From: JASFJH01 sp050117725
Lineage (GTDB): Bacteria > Pseudomonadota > Gammaproteobacteria > AKS1
DNA: 9,520 nt
Direction of reading: 5' to 3'
NCBI GenBank assembly: GCA_050117725.1
Contig: JASFME010000074.1
Coordinates: 1-9,520 of the forward strand
The translations under genes were made by a program, and so were the position numbers. Under the pieces are notes generated by a model, which ran no database searches, was not told where the DNA came from, and saw only the letters and a list, made by a program, of their open reading frames with translations. Positions 1 through 6,239 of the stretch are shown piece after piece. Every line of letters starts with the position of its first letter. Position 1 is the stretch's first letter.

Positions 1-1
1 C

Positions 2-646
2 GTTCTTGTCGCACTCGACAATCTTGGCGTTAATATCACGGCGCTCGTCGCGGGTTTGGGCATTGGTGGTGTCGCTGTTGCCCTGGCTGTCCAGAACATA
101 CTCGGCGATCTGTTCGCCTCTTTGTCTATCGTGCTCGACAAACCATTTGTCATTGGCGATTTTCTGATAATCGGCGATTTTCTGGGCAGCGTTGAGCACA
201 TAGGTTTGAAAACCACGCGAGTACGTAGCCTGTCCGGCGAACAACTGGTGTTTTCCAACTCGGACCTGCTGAACAGTCGCATTCGTAACTACGGCCGGAT
301 GTTTGAACGACGTGTGGTCTTCAGCATCGGGGTAACTTACGAAACACCCCGGGACAAGCTGAAGCGCATACCAGAGATGGTTCGTGAAGCCGTTGAGGCA
401 CAGGACAATACCCGCTTCGACCGTTGTCATTTTATGAAATACGGAGACTATTCGCTGTTATTCGAGACGGTCTACTATGTATTGTTGCCGGATTATAACG
501 TCCATATGGATATCCAGCAGGCCATTTACTTTGCCATTCACGAACGTTTCGAGCAGGAGCAAATCAGCTTCGCCTACCCGACACAGAAGCTGTTTGTCAC
601 ACAACCTGAAGAAAGCCTTGCGCATGCTGGTGGCACTGAAACATAA
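2..646 (+). CDS. MscS-family mechanosensitive ion channel, C-terminal part (5' end outside window)
   Basis: This is an inner-membrane channel of the MscS family, which opens under membrane tension to release small solutes during hypo-osmotic shock. The reading frame is open from the first bases of the window, so the true start lies upstream; 214 residues are visible. They begin in the pore-lining helix TM3, a glycine/alanine-rich stretch (GLGIGGVAVALAVQNILGDL) typical of the family. The conserved beta-domain follows (DKPFVIGDF, then IGLKTTRVRSLSGE and FSNSDLL), and then the alpha/beta C-terminal vestibule domain (YETPRDKL to the end). The N-terminal membrane helices are missing because of the window edge, not because of mutation. 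The DUF6064 gene starts 2 nt after the stop, which suggests co-transcription. The family call is secure; which MscS subtype it is cannot be judged without the N terminus. Confidence 0.93.
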   Translation, partial: VLVALDNLGVNITALVAGLGIGGVAVALAVQNILGDLFASLSIVLDKPFVIGDFLIIGDFLGSVEHIGLKTTRVRSLSGEQLVFSNSDLLNSRIRNYGRMFERRVVFSIGVTYETPRDKLKRIPEMVREAVEAQDNTRFDRCHFMKYGDYSLLFETVYYVLLPDYNVHMDIQQAIYFAIHERFEQEQISFAYPTQKLFVTQPEESLAHAGGTET

Positions 647-648
647 CG

Positions 649-1278
649 ATGGCGATGCCGTTTACGGTCCAGCAGTTTTACGAGGTCTTCACACACTATA
701 ACGAGGCCATATGGCCGATACAGTTCCTGTTATACGCGACAGCACTCATCGCGCTTGCACTGGCATTTACCGAGAAGCGCCGGGCACACCGAACTATCGG
801 GGTTCTCCTCTCCGGACTCTGGTTTTGGAGCGGGCTTGTCTACCACCTGGTTTTCTTCACGCGCATCAATGCGGCCGCGTGGCTTTTCGGCATGCTGTTT
901 ATCCTTGCAGCGGCCGCTTTCATCTGGTTTGGTGCAGTAAAGCAACGGCTGCATTTCCGTCCAGTTTCGAACCTCCACAGCATCTCTGGCCTGGTTCTAA
1001 TCCTGTATGCACTGGTCATCTACCCGCTCATTGGCTTTTACTCAGGCCATCATTATCCGGCGCTACCAACATTCGGAGTGCCCTGCCCGCTGACTATCTT
1101 TACCCTGGGCATACTGCTTTTAACCGATCCTCCAGCCCCTTTTCAGGTACTCATCATCCCCGTGTTATGGGCCGTCATCGGCTCGGTAGCAGTGTTCCGG
1201 TTCGGAGTTATACAGGATATCGGCATGCTCGTAGCTGCGGCCGTAATATTGCTCTTTCGCATTGCACGCCCTCATTAA
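649..1278 (+). CDS. DUF6064 family integral membrane protein
   Basis: This is a 209-residue polytopic membrane protein of unknown function. The opening PFTVQQFYEVFTHYNEAIWP and the later motif YPALPTFGVPCPLTIFTLG match the DUF6064 family as I remember it. There are about six or seven hydrophobic helices (around residues 22-40, 48-70, 76-95, 110-130, 147-158, 164-183 and 188-206), and the protein ends in a short basic tail. It begins 2 nt after the MscS stop codon, so it is probably translationally coupled to that gene. Two start codons are possible: ATG at 649 (MAMPF) and ATG at 655 (MPFTV, the more usual family start). Neither has a strong Shine-Dalgarno sequence. No catalytic motif is evident. 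The membrane location and the family are well supported; the function is not. Confidence 0.85.
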   Translation: MAMPFTVQQFYEVFTHYNEAIWPIQFLLYATALIALALAFTEKRRAHRTIGVLLSGLWFWSGLVYHLVFFTRINAAAWLFGMLFILAAAAFIWFGAVKQRLHFRPVSNLHSISGLVLILYALVIYPLIGFYSGHHYPALPTFGVPCPLTIFTLGILLLTDPPAPFQVLIIPVLWAVIGSVAVFRFGVIQDIGMLVAAAVILLFRIARPH

Positions 1279-1353
1279 CCGGGCTCCTGTGAAGTGCACC
1301 TAATCATGATAATCCACCATAATAGAACGGCAGTTCATTACCACGACAACCTG

Positions 1354-2073
1354 CTATCGTCGGGCTTCCTCCTGGAGCCTGCCCGCATTGATGCGGTAAT
1401 ACTCCCCTGAAGGATTTCCCTGCTTGCAGAGAATCTGATTGCGTTTGAACGCGGCAAGGATACGGCTCACACTTTCCGCGGTGACGCCCAGGATATCGGC
1501 CATTTCGTGAACCGTTAACAGCTCGACAATGTGTGACGATTCGCCATGTTCGAGTTTGGAAAGAAAGTCGACCAGGCGTGCCACGCGGGGCTTGATGCCG
1601 CCGGTGGAAAAGTCCGCGATCCATCTGTCTGCCTGCGACAGATGCTTGTAGCCCTGTCTGAGGATTTGAGAGAACTGCCTTGGGTTGTCCTGCTCAAGAT
1701 GTCGCAGCGTGCCAAGCGATATGTAATAGAGCTCTACATCACCGACCGCGATAGCGGTATGTTCGCAGGGTTGACCCACGACTCCCTCAAGACCGACCCA
1801 TTGGCCGGCGCCATGCAACCTGACGATCCGCGCCCGACCGTTAGGCAAATAACTGAGCAGTTTAACCAGGCCGCTGCGAATCACGCACACCTTGTCGACC
1901 GATTCACCCTCCCGGTAAATAAGCTCTTTCGCCAGATAACGTTTTAGCTTGACTCCATTAAAAAGAATGATTGACTCAAGCGGACTGCTTTCGTCGCCTT
2001 CACAATAATTCGTATTGCCTTGTTGTGCGGACCTGCTGCTTATTTTTGTTACCTTTCCATTCCTTGTTGGCAT
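1354..2073 (-). CDS. Crp/Fnr-family transcriptional regulator
   Basis: This is a cytoplasmic DNA-binding regulator of 239 residues. An N-terminal cyclic-nucleotide-like effector domain covers about residues 36-125 (YREGESVDKVCVIRSGLVKL, GRARIVRL, GAGQWVGLEG). A dimerisation helix lies around 128-152, and a C-terminal winged helix around 160-232. The recognition helix reads TAESVSRILAAFKR. Its E200, S203 and R204 reproduce the E-xx-SR pattern that in FNR contacts TTGAT half-sites. The N-terminal cysteine cluster of oxygen-sensing FNR is absent, and the canonical cAMP-contact pattern of CRP is not evident, so the ligand is unknown. I chose ATG at 2073 because AGGAGGT (2079-2085) lies 5 nt upstream; a longer open frame reaches 2232, but its extra N terminus is not Crp-like. 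The gene is convergent with the DUF6064 gene and divergent from the LapA-domain gene. Confidence 0.93.
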   Translation of the reverse strand: MPTRNGKVTKISSRSAQQGNTNYCEGDESSPLESIILFNGVKLKRYLAKELIYREGESVDKVCVIRSGLVKLLSYLPNGRARIVRLHGAGQWVGLEGVVGQPCEHTAIAVGDVELYYISLGTLRHLEQDNPRQFSQILRQGYKHLSQADRWIADFSTGGIKPRVARLVDFLSKLEHGESSHIVELLTVHEMADILGVTAESVSRILAAFKRNQILCKQGNPSGEYYRINAGRLQEEARR

Positions 2074-2078
2074 CAGGC

Positions 2079-2085
2079 ACCTCCT
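2079..2085 (-). promoter_or_regulatory. Shine-Dalgarno that fixes the start of the Crp/Fnr-type gene
   Basis: On the minus strand, AGGAGGT is followed by a 5-nt spacer and the ATG at 2073-2071. This strong match overlaps an in-frame ATG at 2088-2086, which makes that upstream codon an unlikely start. Confidence 0.85.
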
Positions 2086-2107
2086 CATACCCAGAATATT
2101 GCTTCCG

Positions 2108-2141
2108 GCACTACCTGCATACAAGCTGTATAGGGTAGTGC
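2108..2141. repeat. 34-nt near-perfect dyad upstream of the Crp/Fnr-type gene
   Basis: The arms are GCACTACC (2108-2115) and GGTAGTGC (2134-2141), a perfect 8-bp match. Inside them, ATACA (2119-2123) and TGTAT (2127-2131) pair around AGC. Only TGC on the left and AG on the right are unpaired. It ends 34 nt before the regulator's start codon, just upstream of the Shine-Dalgarno sequence. In RNA it would form a stable hairpin in the 5' leader; in DNA it could be an operator. No U-tract follows, so it is not an obvious terminator. Confidence 0.7.
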
Positions 2142-2218
2142 ACGCGTTGCCATTGCCATGGTATAGCGGTGTTGTGTTTTTGACTATATTTACTATTGTC
2201 AGTAAGGAAAATACAGGT

Positions 2219-2238
2219 GCACTATGCATCAATAGTGC
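2219..2238. repeat. 20-nt palindrome GCACTAT-N6-ATAGTGC, candidate operator
   Basis: This is a perfect inverted repeat with 7-bp arms (2219-2225 and 2232-2238) and a 6-nt spacer GCATCA, in the divergent region between the Crp/Fnr-type and LapA-domain genes. Its outer bases GCACTA / TAGTGC are the same as the outer bases of the dyad at 2108-2141. Read on the minus strand it contains a TTGAT half-site, the type recognised by FNR-like recognition helices, but the second ATCAA half is missing. The size and symmetry suit a dimeric regulator; autoregulation by the adjacent gene is an inference. Confidence 0.5.
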
Positions 2239-2263
2239 TATATACAGTCAGCTATGGTTACAG

Positions 2264-2280
2264 TTTGTTTACAAAACAAA
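2264..2280. repeat. AT-rich palindrome TTTGTTT-ACA-AAACAAA
   Basis: Perfect 7-bp arms (2264-2270 and 2274-2280) flank a 3-nt centre. The element lies within the AT-rich divergent promoter region, about 27 nt upstream of a perfect TATAAT box. Low base complexity makes chance symmetry plausible, so this is only a candidate protein-binding site. Confidence 0.35.
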
Positions 2281-2306
2281 AAATGGTGTATAACCGGCAT
2301 AAAAAC

Positions 2307-2312
2307 TATAAT
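2307..2312 (+). promoter_or_regulatory. Candidate -10 box (TATAAT) for the LapA-domain gene
   Basis: This is a perfect TATAAT hexamer 44 nt upstream of the LapA-domain ATG. The hexamer 17 nt further upstream (TGGTGT, 2284-2289) is a poor -35 match, so the promoter may need an activator or may not be functional. The flanking AT-rich DNA is consistent with a promoter. Confidence 0.4.
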
Positions 2313-2356
2313 GCTTTCATGGTTTATAGCCCTGACGACCCAAGGTGCGTGACAAA

Positions 2357-2572
2357 ATGAATATCAGGACATACATCGGCCTGGCGCTGCTTTTCCTCGT
2401 GGTGATTTTTATCATGCAGAATACAGCCGTCGTGGCTATCCAGTTCCTGTTCTGGGAGCTCTCCATGTCCGGCTCCCTGATGATCTTCTTCGTGCTGGCG
2501 ATTGGCATTATCATTGGCTGGATCACTGCCGGACATTTGCAGCGAAAACACAAACGGGCCCGAAAAGACTGA
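2357..2572 (+). CDS. LapA-domain (DUF1049) small membrane protein
   Basis: This is a 71-residue inner-membrane protein made of two hydrophobic helices (about residues 5-22 and 38-57) and a basic cytoplasmic tail (QRKHKRARKD). The sequence IMQNTAVVAIQFLFWELSM between the helices is the hallmark of the LapA/DUF1049 domain. In E. coli, LapA works with LapB in controlling lipopolysaccharide synthesis and assembly. Here no lapB-like gene is adjacent, and the protein is shorter than the roughly 100-residue E. coli LapA, so I use the domain name only. ATG at 2357 is preferred over GTG at 2345 because AAGG (2342-2345) sits upstream of it and the first helix then starts normally. The gene converges on the CNNM gene with only 24 nt between the stop codons and no visible terminator. 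Confidence 0.85.
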   Translation: MNIRTYIGLALLFLVVIFIMQNTAVVAIQFLFWELSMSGSLMIFFVLAIGIIIGWITAGHLQRKHKRARKD

Positions 2573-2596
2573 GCGTCGCTGGTTATTAGTGTTGCC

Positions 2597-3862
2597 TCAG
2601 CCCGCGCGTTCGACTCGCAATTTCTGAATACCGCGGTCACTGACCTCCTCGACAATAAAACGATAACCTGCCTCTATCACGGACTCGCCCGGTGCCGGAA
2701 TATGGCGCAGGTGGGAAATGACCATGCCGCCGACAGTGTGTGCTTCCATCGCGGGCAGTGAGACCTCGAGTACCTCGGCCGCTTCGGAGACGGGTACGCG
2801 ACCATCCATGATATATACATCCGCTTCGGACTCCTCGATGCGGTATTTTTGCCGTGGCAGGTAACCTTCAAAGGTATAACCGACGTTCATTACCTCGCCT
2901 ACGACCTCTTCCAGAACATCCTCGATTGTAATCATGCCAATGGCAGTACCGAATTCATCGACCACGATAGCCATGTGATCCTTGCGCTCCTGTAGCACCG
3001 GTAACAGGTCATCCAGCAGTTGATGTGCCGTCACATAGTGGGCCGGTTTGATGAGGTCAGACAGTGGTCGCTCTGTCAATTGCGGGTCCATCAGGTCCCA
3101 CATGGTAAAACTCACTACACCGGTGATCTGGTTATGTTCGCCCTCGTAGACGGGCAGACGGAAATGGGCCCGCTGCCGTGCCAGATTTACCGCATCCTGT
3201 GTCGTTTGCTGGTGGCCAAGCGTGCTCATCTCCGCAATCGGAATCATTGCCTGGCCCACCGTCATATCGGCATAACGTATAACGCGCATAATACGATCGC
3301 GGTCGAATACGTCTATATTGGCACCACGCTCGGCCATTTCGATCACACTGCGTATTTGCTCGCGGTTAACGAACAACTCGCGATGCGTCATATCAGTACC
3401 GGCAAGATGTGCCGCCATGCGTGCCACCCATGAAAATACGAATACCACCGGATAAAACAGCCACGAGAAGAATTGCAGCGGATATACAATAACGGGGCTC
3501 AATTGATCGGCTTTCTGCTGGTACACGCTCTTTGGTACGACCTCACCGAATATCAGGAACAGCGGCGTATAAACCAGAAAGGCATAAAAATCACCGTATT
3601 CGCCAAAGAACCGGATCATCAATATCGTGCCCAGGGTGGTGAGTATGACCAGCGACACATTTGTTCCTACCAGTGTTGTGCCCAGCAACACTTCAGGCTT
3701 GTGAAACAGCTTCAACACGCGAGCAGCACCACGGTGACCCTGGTTGGCAAGATGGTGCAGTTTCAGGCGATCAGCATGTACGAGGGCTATCTCAGAGCCG
3801 GAAAAAAAACCCTGAAGCAGGAGCAGCGCCACCATTGCCAGAATTATCAGTACGATATCCAT
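2597..3862 (-). CDS. CNNM/CorC (HlyC/CorC) family membrane protein with CBS pair, distal paralog
   Basis: This 421-residue protein belongs to the CNNM/CorC family, whose members are implicated in Mg2+ export or homeostasis at the inner membrane. Domains in order: CNNM (DUF21) membrane domain at about 1-180, with FFSGSE (19-24) and FGEVVPK (105-111); a CBS pair at about 203-325; and a CorC_HlyC domain at about 340-418. The second CBS is canonical, with HMAIVVDEFG and TIED (312-315). The first CBS has MIPI where MTPR is usual. In the membrane domain the usual G-N-xxx-N-V motif reads GTNVSLV (66-72), so the second conserved Asn is absent. The T8 run at 3802-3809 encodes the FFS of FFSGSE. It is the last gene of the predicted operon, 33 nt after its paralog, with no strong Shine-Dalgarno sequence. 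Confidence 0.92.
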   Translation of the reverse strand: MDIVLIILAMVALLLLQGFFSGSEIALVHADRLKLHHLANQGHRGAARVLKLFHKPEVLLGTTLVGTNVSLVILTTLGTILMIRFFGEYGDFYAFLVYTPLFLIFGEVVPKSVYQQKADQLSPVIVYPLQFFSWLFYPVVFVFSWVARMAAHLAGTDMTHRELFVNREQIRSVIEMAERGANIDVFDRDRIMRVIRYADMTVGQAMIPIAEMSTLGHQQTTQDAVNLARQRAHFRLPVYEGEHNQITGVVSFTMWDLMDPQLTERPLSDLIKPAHYVTAHQLLDDLLPVLQERKDHMAIVVDEFGTAIGMITIEDVLEEVVGEVMNVGYTFEGYLPRQKYRIEESEADVYIMDGRVPVSEAAEVLEVSLPAMEAHTVGGMVISHLRHIPAPGESVIEAGYRFIVEEVSDRGIQKLRVERAG

Positions 3863-3895
3863 CGTGTTACCAGTTGCTATAACGGTTTGGATTAT

Positions 3896-5257
3896 TCATG
3901 GCGTCGCCGTCTCCTGTGATGCCGTTGACTCTGTTGCCATACCGCCCTTGCTGGCACGCAATCTCGCAATACGGTGGCCCTGGATTTCAAGCACTCTCAG
4001 CACTACACCTTCTACAACGATTTCATCACCAACCTCTGGCAAGCGATCCAACATCCGCAACACAACACCACCTATCGTGGTCATACGTTGATCGCTGATA
4101 TCGAAATTAGTCAGGTCATTAAAGTCAGTCAACTTCATATCACCCGCCATTTCGTAAACGTTCTCCGCCAATTCAGTATAAGCTTTCTGCACTTCTGTCT
4201 CTGGTGTTATCTTGCCAAACACAAAGCTGAGCACACTCTTCAGGGTTACCAGCCCGTCTATACCTCCGAATTCGTTCAATACTGCAGCAGCCTGCGATCT
4301 ATGGTCCAGGAAATAATCCAGCATCTCATCCACCTTCTTGGTAGGCGGCACTATAACGGGTGGACGCAGGATGTCTTCGATTTTGAGCGTGGTAAAATCT
4401 GTATCATCCAGTACACGCTGCAATATGTCCTCGGCATGAATAAATCCCACCAGGTTGTCACGACTGCCACGGTAAGCAGGTAACCGTGTATATCTCAAAG
4501 TACGCACCTGATCGACGATTTCCGTAACTGGCATTTCTGCATCAATGAAAGCAGTTTGTGTGCGGGGGATCATGATCTCGATCACCTCGGTGGTACCCGC
4601 CTCAAGAAGGTTATAGATCAAGGAACGCTCTTTAGCGGTGAGTTCGCCTCCCTTGAAGACCTCATCCACAAGAGTGCGGAATTCATCCACCTGCAGGATA
4701 TTTTCTGCCGCTGTTTCCTCACCAACAATCCAGGTGGTAAAGCGGTCGGACAGCAGGCGTATCACCCAGCGGAAAGGAGCAATAATCCTGACCCACACGT
4801 TCAGCGGTACCGCAATAATCCGTGTGCTGACTTTCACCGGATCGGAAACAGCAATCGTCTTCGGCGTCACCTCGCCGAACAGCAAAAGCAGGAATACCAT
4901 TATTACTATATTCAACAACCCGCCGGTTTCCGCGCCATACAGCGCCACCAGGATGCCGGTCATGTTGGCGGCAGCCGCGACATTGATGATCTCGTTGCCA
5001 CAGAGGATGGAAATAATCAGCTGGCGAGGTCGTTCCAGTAATGACTGCAGAATATCGAAACGCGGGTTGCGCTCCCGGCGCATCTGCTGCAGGTCAAGAC
5101 GTGACAGTGAGAACAGCGCCGTTTCCGAGCCGGAGAAAAACGCCGAGGCACACAGCAACAGTATCTGCAGGCCAATACGGAAGAGCATGTCCGCCTGCAG
5201 AAGCCGTTGCGGGTCCACGGCAAGAAAAGCAATCAGATCTGCCCAGATACCATCCAT
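3896..5257 (-). CDS. CNNM/CorC (HlyC/CorC) family membrane protein with CBS pair, proximal paralog
   Basis: This is a 453-residue CNNM/CorC protein. After an N-terminal extension of about 25 residues come the membrane domain with FFSGSETALFSLSR (40-53), a full G87-N88-xxx-N92-V motif and FGEVTPK (127-133), then a CBS pair at about 228-350, and a CorC_HlyC domain at about 357-435. The first CBS is canonical (MIPR, YTRLPAYRG, DNLVGFIHAEDIL). The second reads TLKS (338-341) where the family usually has T-x-ED, so the acidic residue that contacts nucleotide ribose appears lost. ATG at 5257 is kept because the DP-x-LL segment of the extension looks family-like, although its Shine-Dalgarno is weak; ATG at 5188 (MLFRIG) is an alternative. 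The start is 34 nt after the ligase stop. It is clearly divergent in sequence from the next gene, so this is not a recent duplication. Confidence 0.92.
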   Translation of the reverse strand: MDGIWADLIAFLAVDPQRLLQADMLFRIGLQILLLCASAFFSGSETALFSLSRLDLQQMRRERNPRFDILQSLLERPRQLIISILCGNEIINVAAAANMTGILVALYGAETGGLLNIVIMVFLLLLFGEVTPKTIAVSDPVKVSTRIIAVPLNVWVRIIAPFRWVIRLLSDRFTTWIVGEETAAENILQVDEFRTLVDEVFKGGELTAKERSLIYNLLEAGTTEVIEIMIPRTQTAFIDAEMPVTEIVDQVRTLRYTRLPAYRGSRDNLVGFIHAEDILQRVLDDTDFTTLKIEDILRPPVIVPPTKKVDEMLDYFLDHRSQAAAVLNEFGGIDGLVTLKSVLSFVFGKITPETEVQKAYTELAENVYEMAGDMKLTDFNDLTNFDISDQRMTTIGGVVLRMLDRLPEVGDEIVVEGVVLRVLEIQGHRIARLRASKGGMATESTASQETATP

Positions 5258-5291
5258 ACCCTGACTTTAAGTCGCATACGCCTATCCCGTA

Positions 5292-6239
5292 TCATGTAAC
5301 ACCAAAGTGCTGCCTGGCAAATGCGACTCTCTGCTCGACAGAGGCCAACTCACGGTGTGACGCTTCCACTTGTTGCAGCCTGTGCACAAGCCCGGCGCGA
5401 TTGGCGATCTGGATATTGAGACCGGGCCGGGCATTGAGCTCCAGCACCAACGGCCCCTTGTCCCTGTCGAGCACGATATCCACACCGACATAGCCCAGGC
5501 CAGCCAGTTCGTGGCAGCGTGCCGCCAGTGCCAGCAGGCGATCCCAGTATGGCACCTGGATGCCGTTGACCTCGTTGCCGGTATCCGGGTGTTCGGTAAT
5601 GATGTCGTTGCGCCACACCGCCGTCAGCGTTCGTCCCGTAGCGATATCGATCCCGGCGCCAATCGCCCCCTGGTGGAGATTGGCCTTGCCATCAGACATG
5701 CGCGTCGGCAGGCGTACCATGGACATCACCGGCACACCCAGAAAGACAATGATGCGCACATCGGGCACACCCAGGTAGGTAATGCGTTCGAACACCGGGT
5801 CGAACTGCACACGGTACTCGATCAGCATCTTGTCCGGCTGGCCACCGAGGCTGTACATGCCGCTCAGGATATTGGAGACATGGTGCGCCATCTCTCTACC
5901 ATCCATGAGCGTACCGTTGGCCTTGCGGTACAGTTCCTTGCTCCTGCCGACGATAACAACAATACCGTTACCGCCGCTGCCCCGCGCAGGCTTGATGACA
6001 AAATCCCTGTGGTCGTGCAGCAATTCCGGTAACGCTGCAATCTGGCGTTCGATCTCCACCACGCCGTACAGTTCCGGAACGGCTATGCCAGAAGCCTCGG
6101 CAAGACGCTTGGTACGCAACTTGTCATCAACAAGGGGATAGAGATGCCGGGGGTTGTGCTTTAACGTGTATTCGGCGTTGCGCTGATTAATCCCCAGCAC
6201 ACCTTTCTCACGCAAACGTCTGGCCAGGGCAAACATCAT
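5292..6239 (-). CDS. ATP-grasp alpha-L-glutamate ligase-like protein (RimK-related)
   Basis: This is a 315-residue ATP-grasp enzyme predicted to join an amino acid, by family name glutamate, to an acceptor carboxylate through an acyl-phosphate. Visible motifs: LGINQRNAEY near the N terminus; FVIKPARGSGGNG (80-92) with ATP-binding K83 and a glycine loop; LIEYRV (139-144); DVRIIVF (160-166); NLHQGAIGAGID (187-198); and the metal site DIVLDRDKGPLVLELNARPG (254-273), where D254, E267 and N269 are the likely Mg2+ ligands. All catalytic elements look intact. It has no signal peptide, so it is cytoplasmic. The start overlaps the stop of the 7TM gene by ATGA. AAGGAGG (6244-6250) lies 4 nt from the first ATG (6239) and 7 nt from the second (6236), and either could be used. 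It matches the RimK-related ligase family found next to inactive transglutaminase-7TM genes. The acceptor is unknown. Confidence 0.9.
   Translation of the reverse strand: MMFALARRLREKGVLGINQRNAEYTLKHNPRHLYPLVDDKLRTKRLAEASGIAVPELYGVVEIERQIAALPELLHDHRDFVIKPARGSGGNGIVVIVGRSKELYRKANGTLMDGREMAHHVSNILSGMYSLGGQPDKMLIEYRVQFDPVFERITYLGVPDVRIIVFLGVPVMSMVRLPTRMSDGKANLHQGAIGAGIDIATGRTLTAVWRNDIITEHPDTGNEVNGIQVPYWDRLLALAARCHELAGLGYVGVDIVLDRDKGPLVLELNARPGLNIQIANRAGLVHRLQQVEASHRELASVEQRVAFARQHFGVT

Noticed and set aside
155..184. Direct repeat GGCGATTTTCTG with an 18-nt period in the MscS gene (GDFL...GDFL), like a small in-frame duplication.
   Set aside because: The family normally has two similar GDF/GD segments at this spacing in the beta-domain, so no insertion is implied.
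1279..1353. Searched for a bidirectional terminator between the convergent DUF6064 and Crp/Fnr-type genes.
   Set aside because: No GC-rich stem followed by a T-tract is present in either direction.
2074..2232. N-terminal extension of the Crp/Fnr-type protein by 53 residues.
   Set aside because: The extra segment crosses the dyad and AT-rich promoter DNA and has no resemblance to Crp N termini; a strong Shine-Dalgarno fixes the start at 2073.
5263..5292. Small palindromes GACTT-T-AAGTC and ATACG-N7-CGTAT between the ligase and proximal CNNM genes, possible attenuator.
   Set aside because: The stems are only 5 bp and AT-rich with no T-run, so termination or processing there is not supported.
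5370..6032. 220-codon plus-strand frame opposite the ATP-grasp ligase.
   Set aside because: Composition is low in hydrophobic core residues and without motifs; it is explained by codon bias of the ligase on the other strand.
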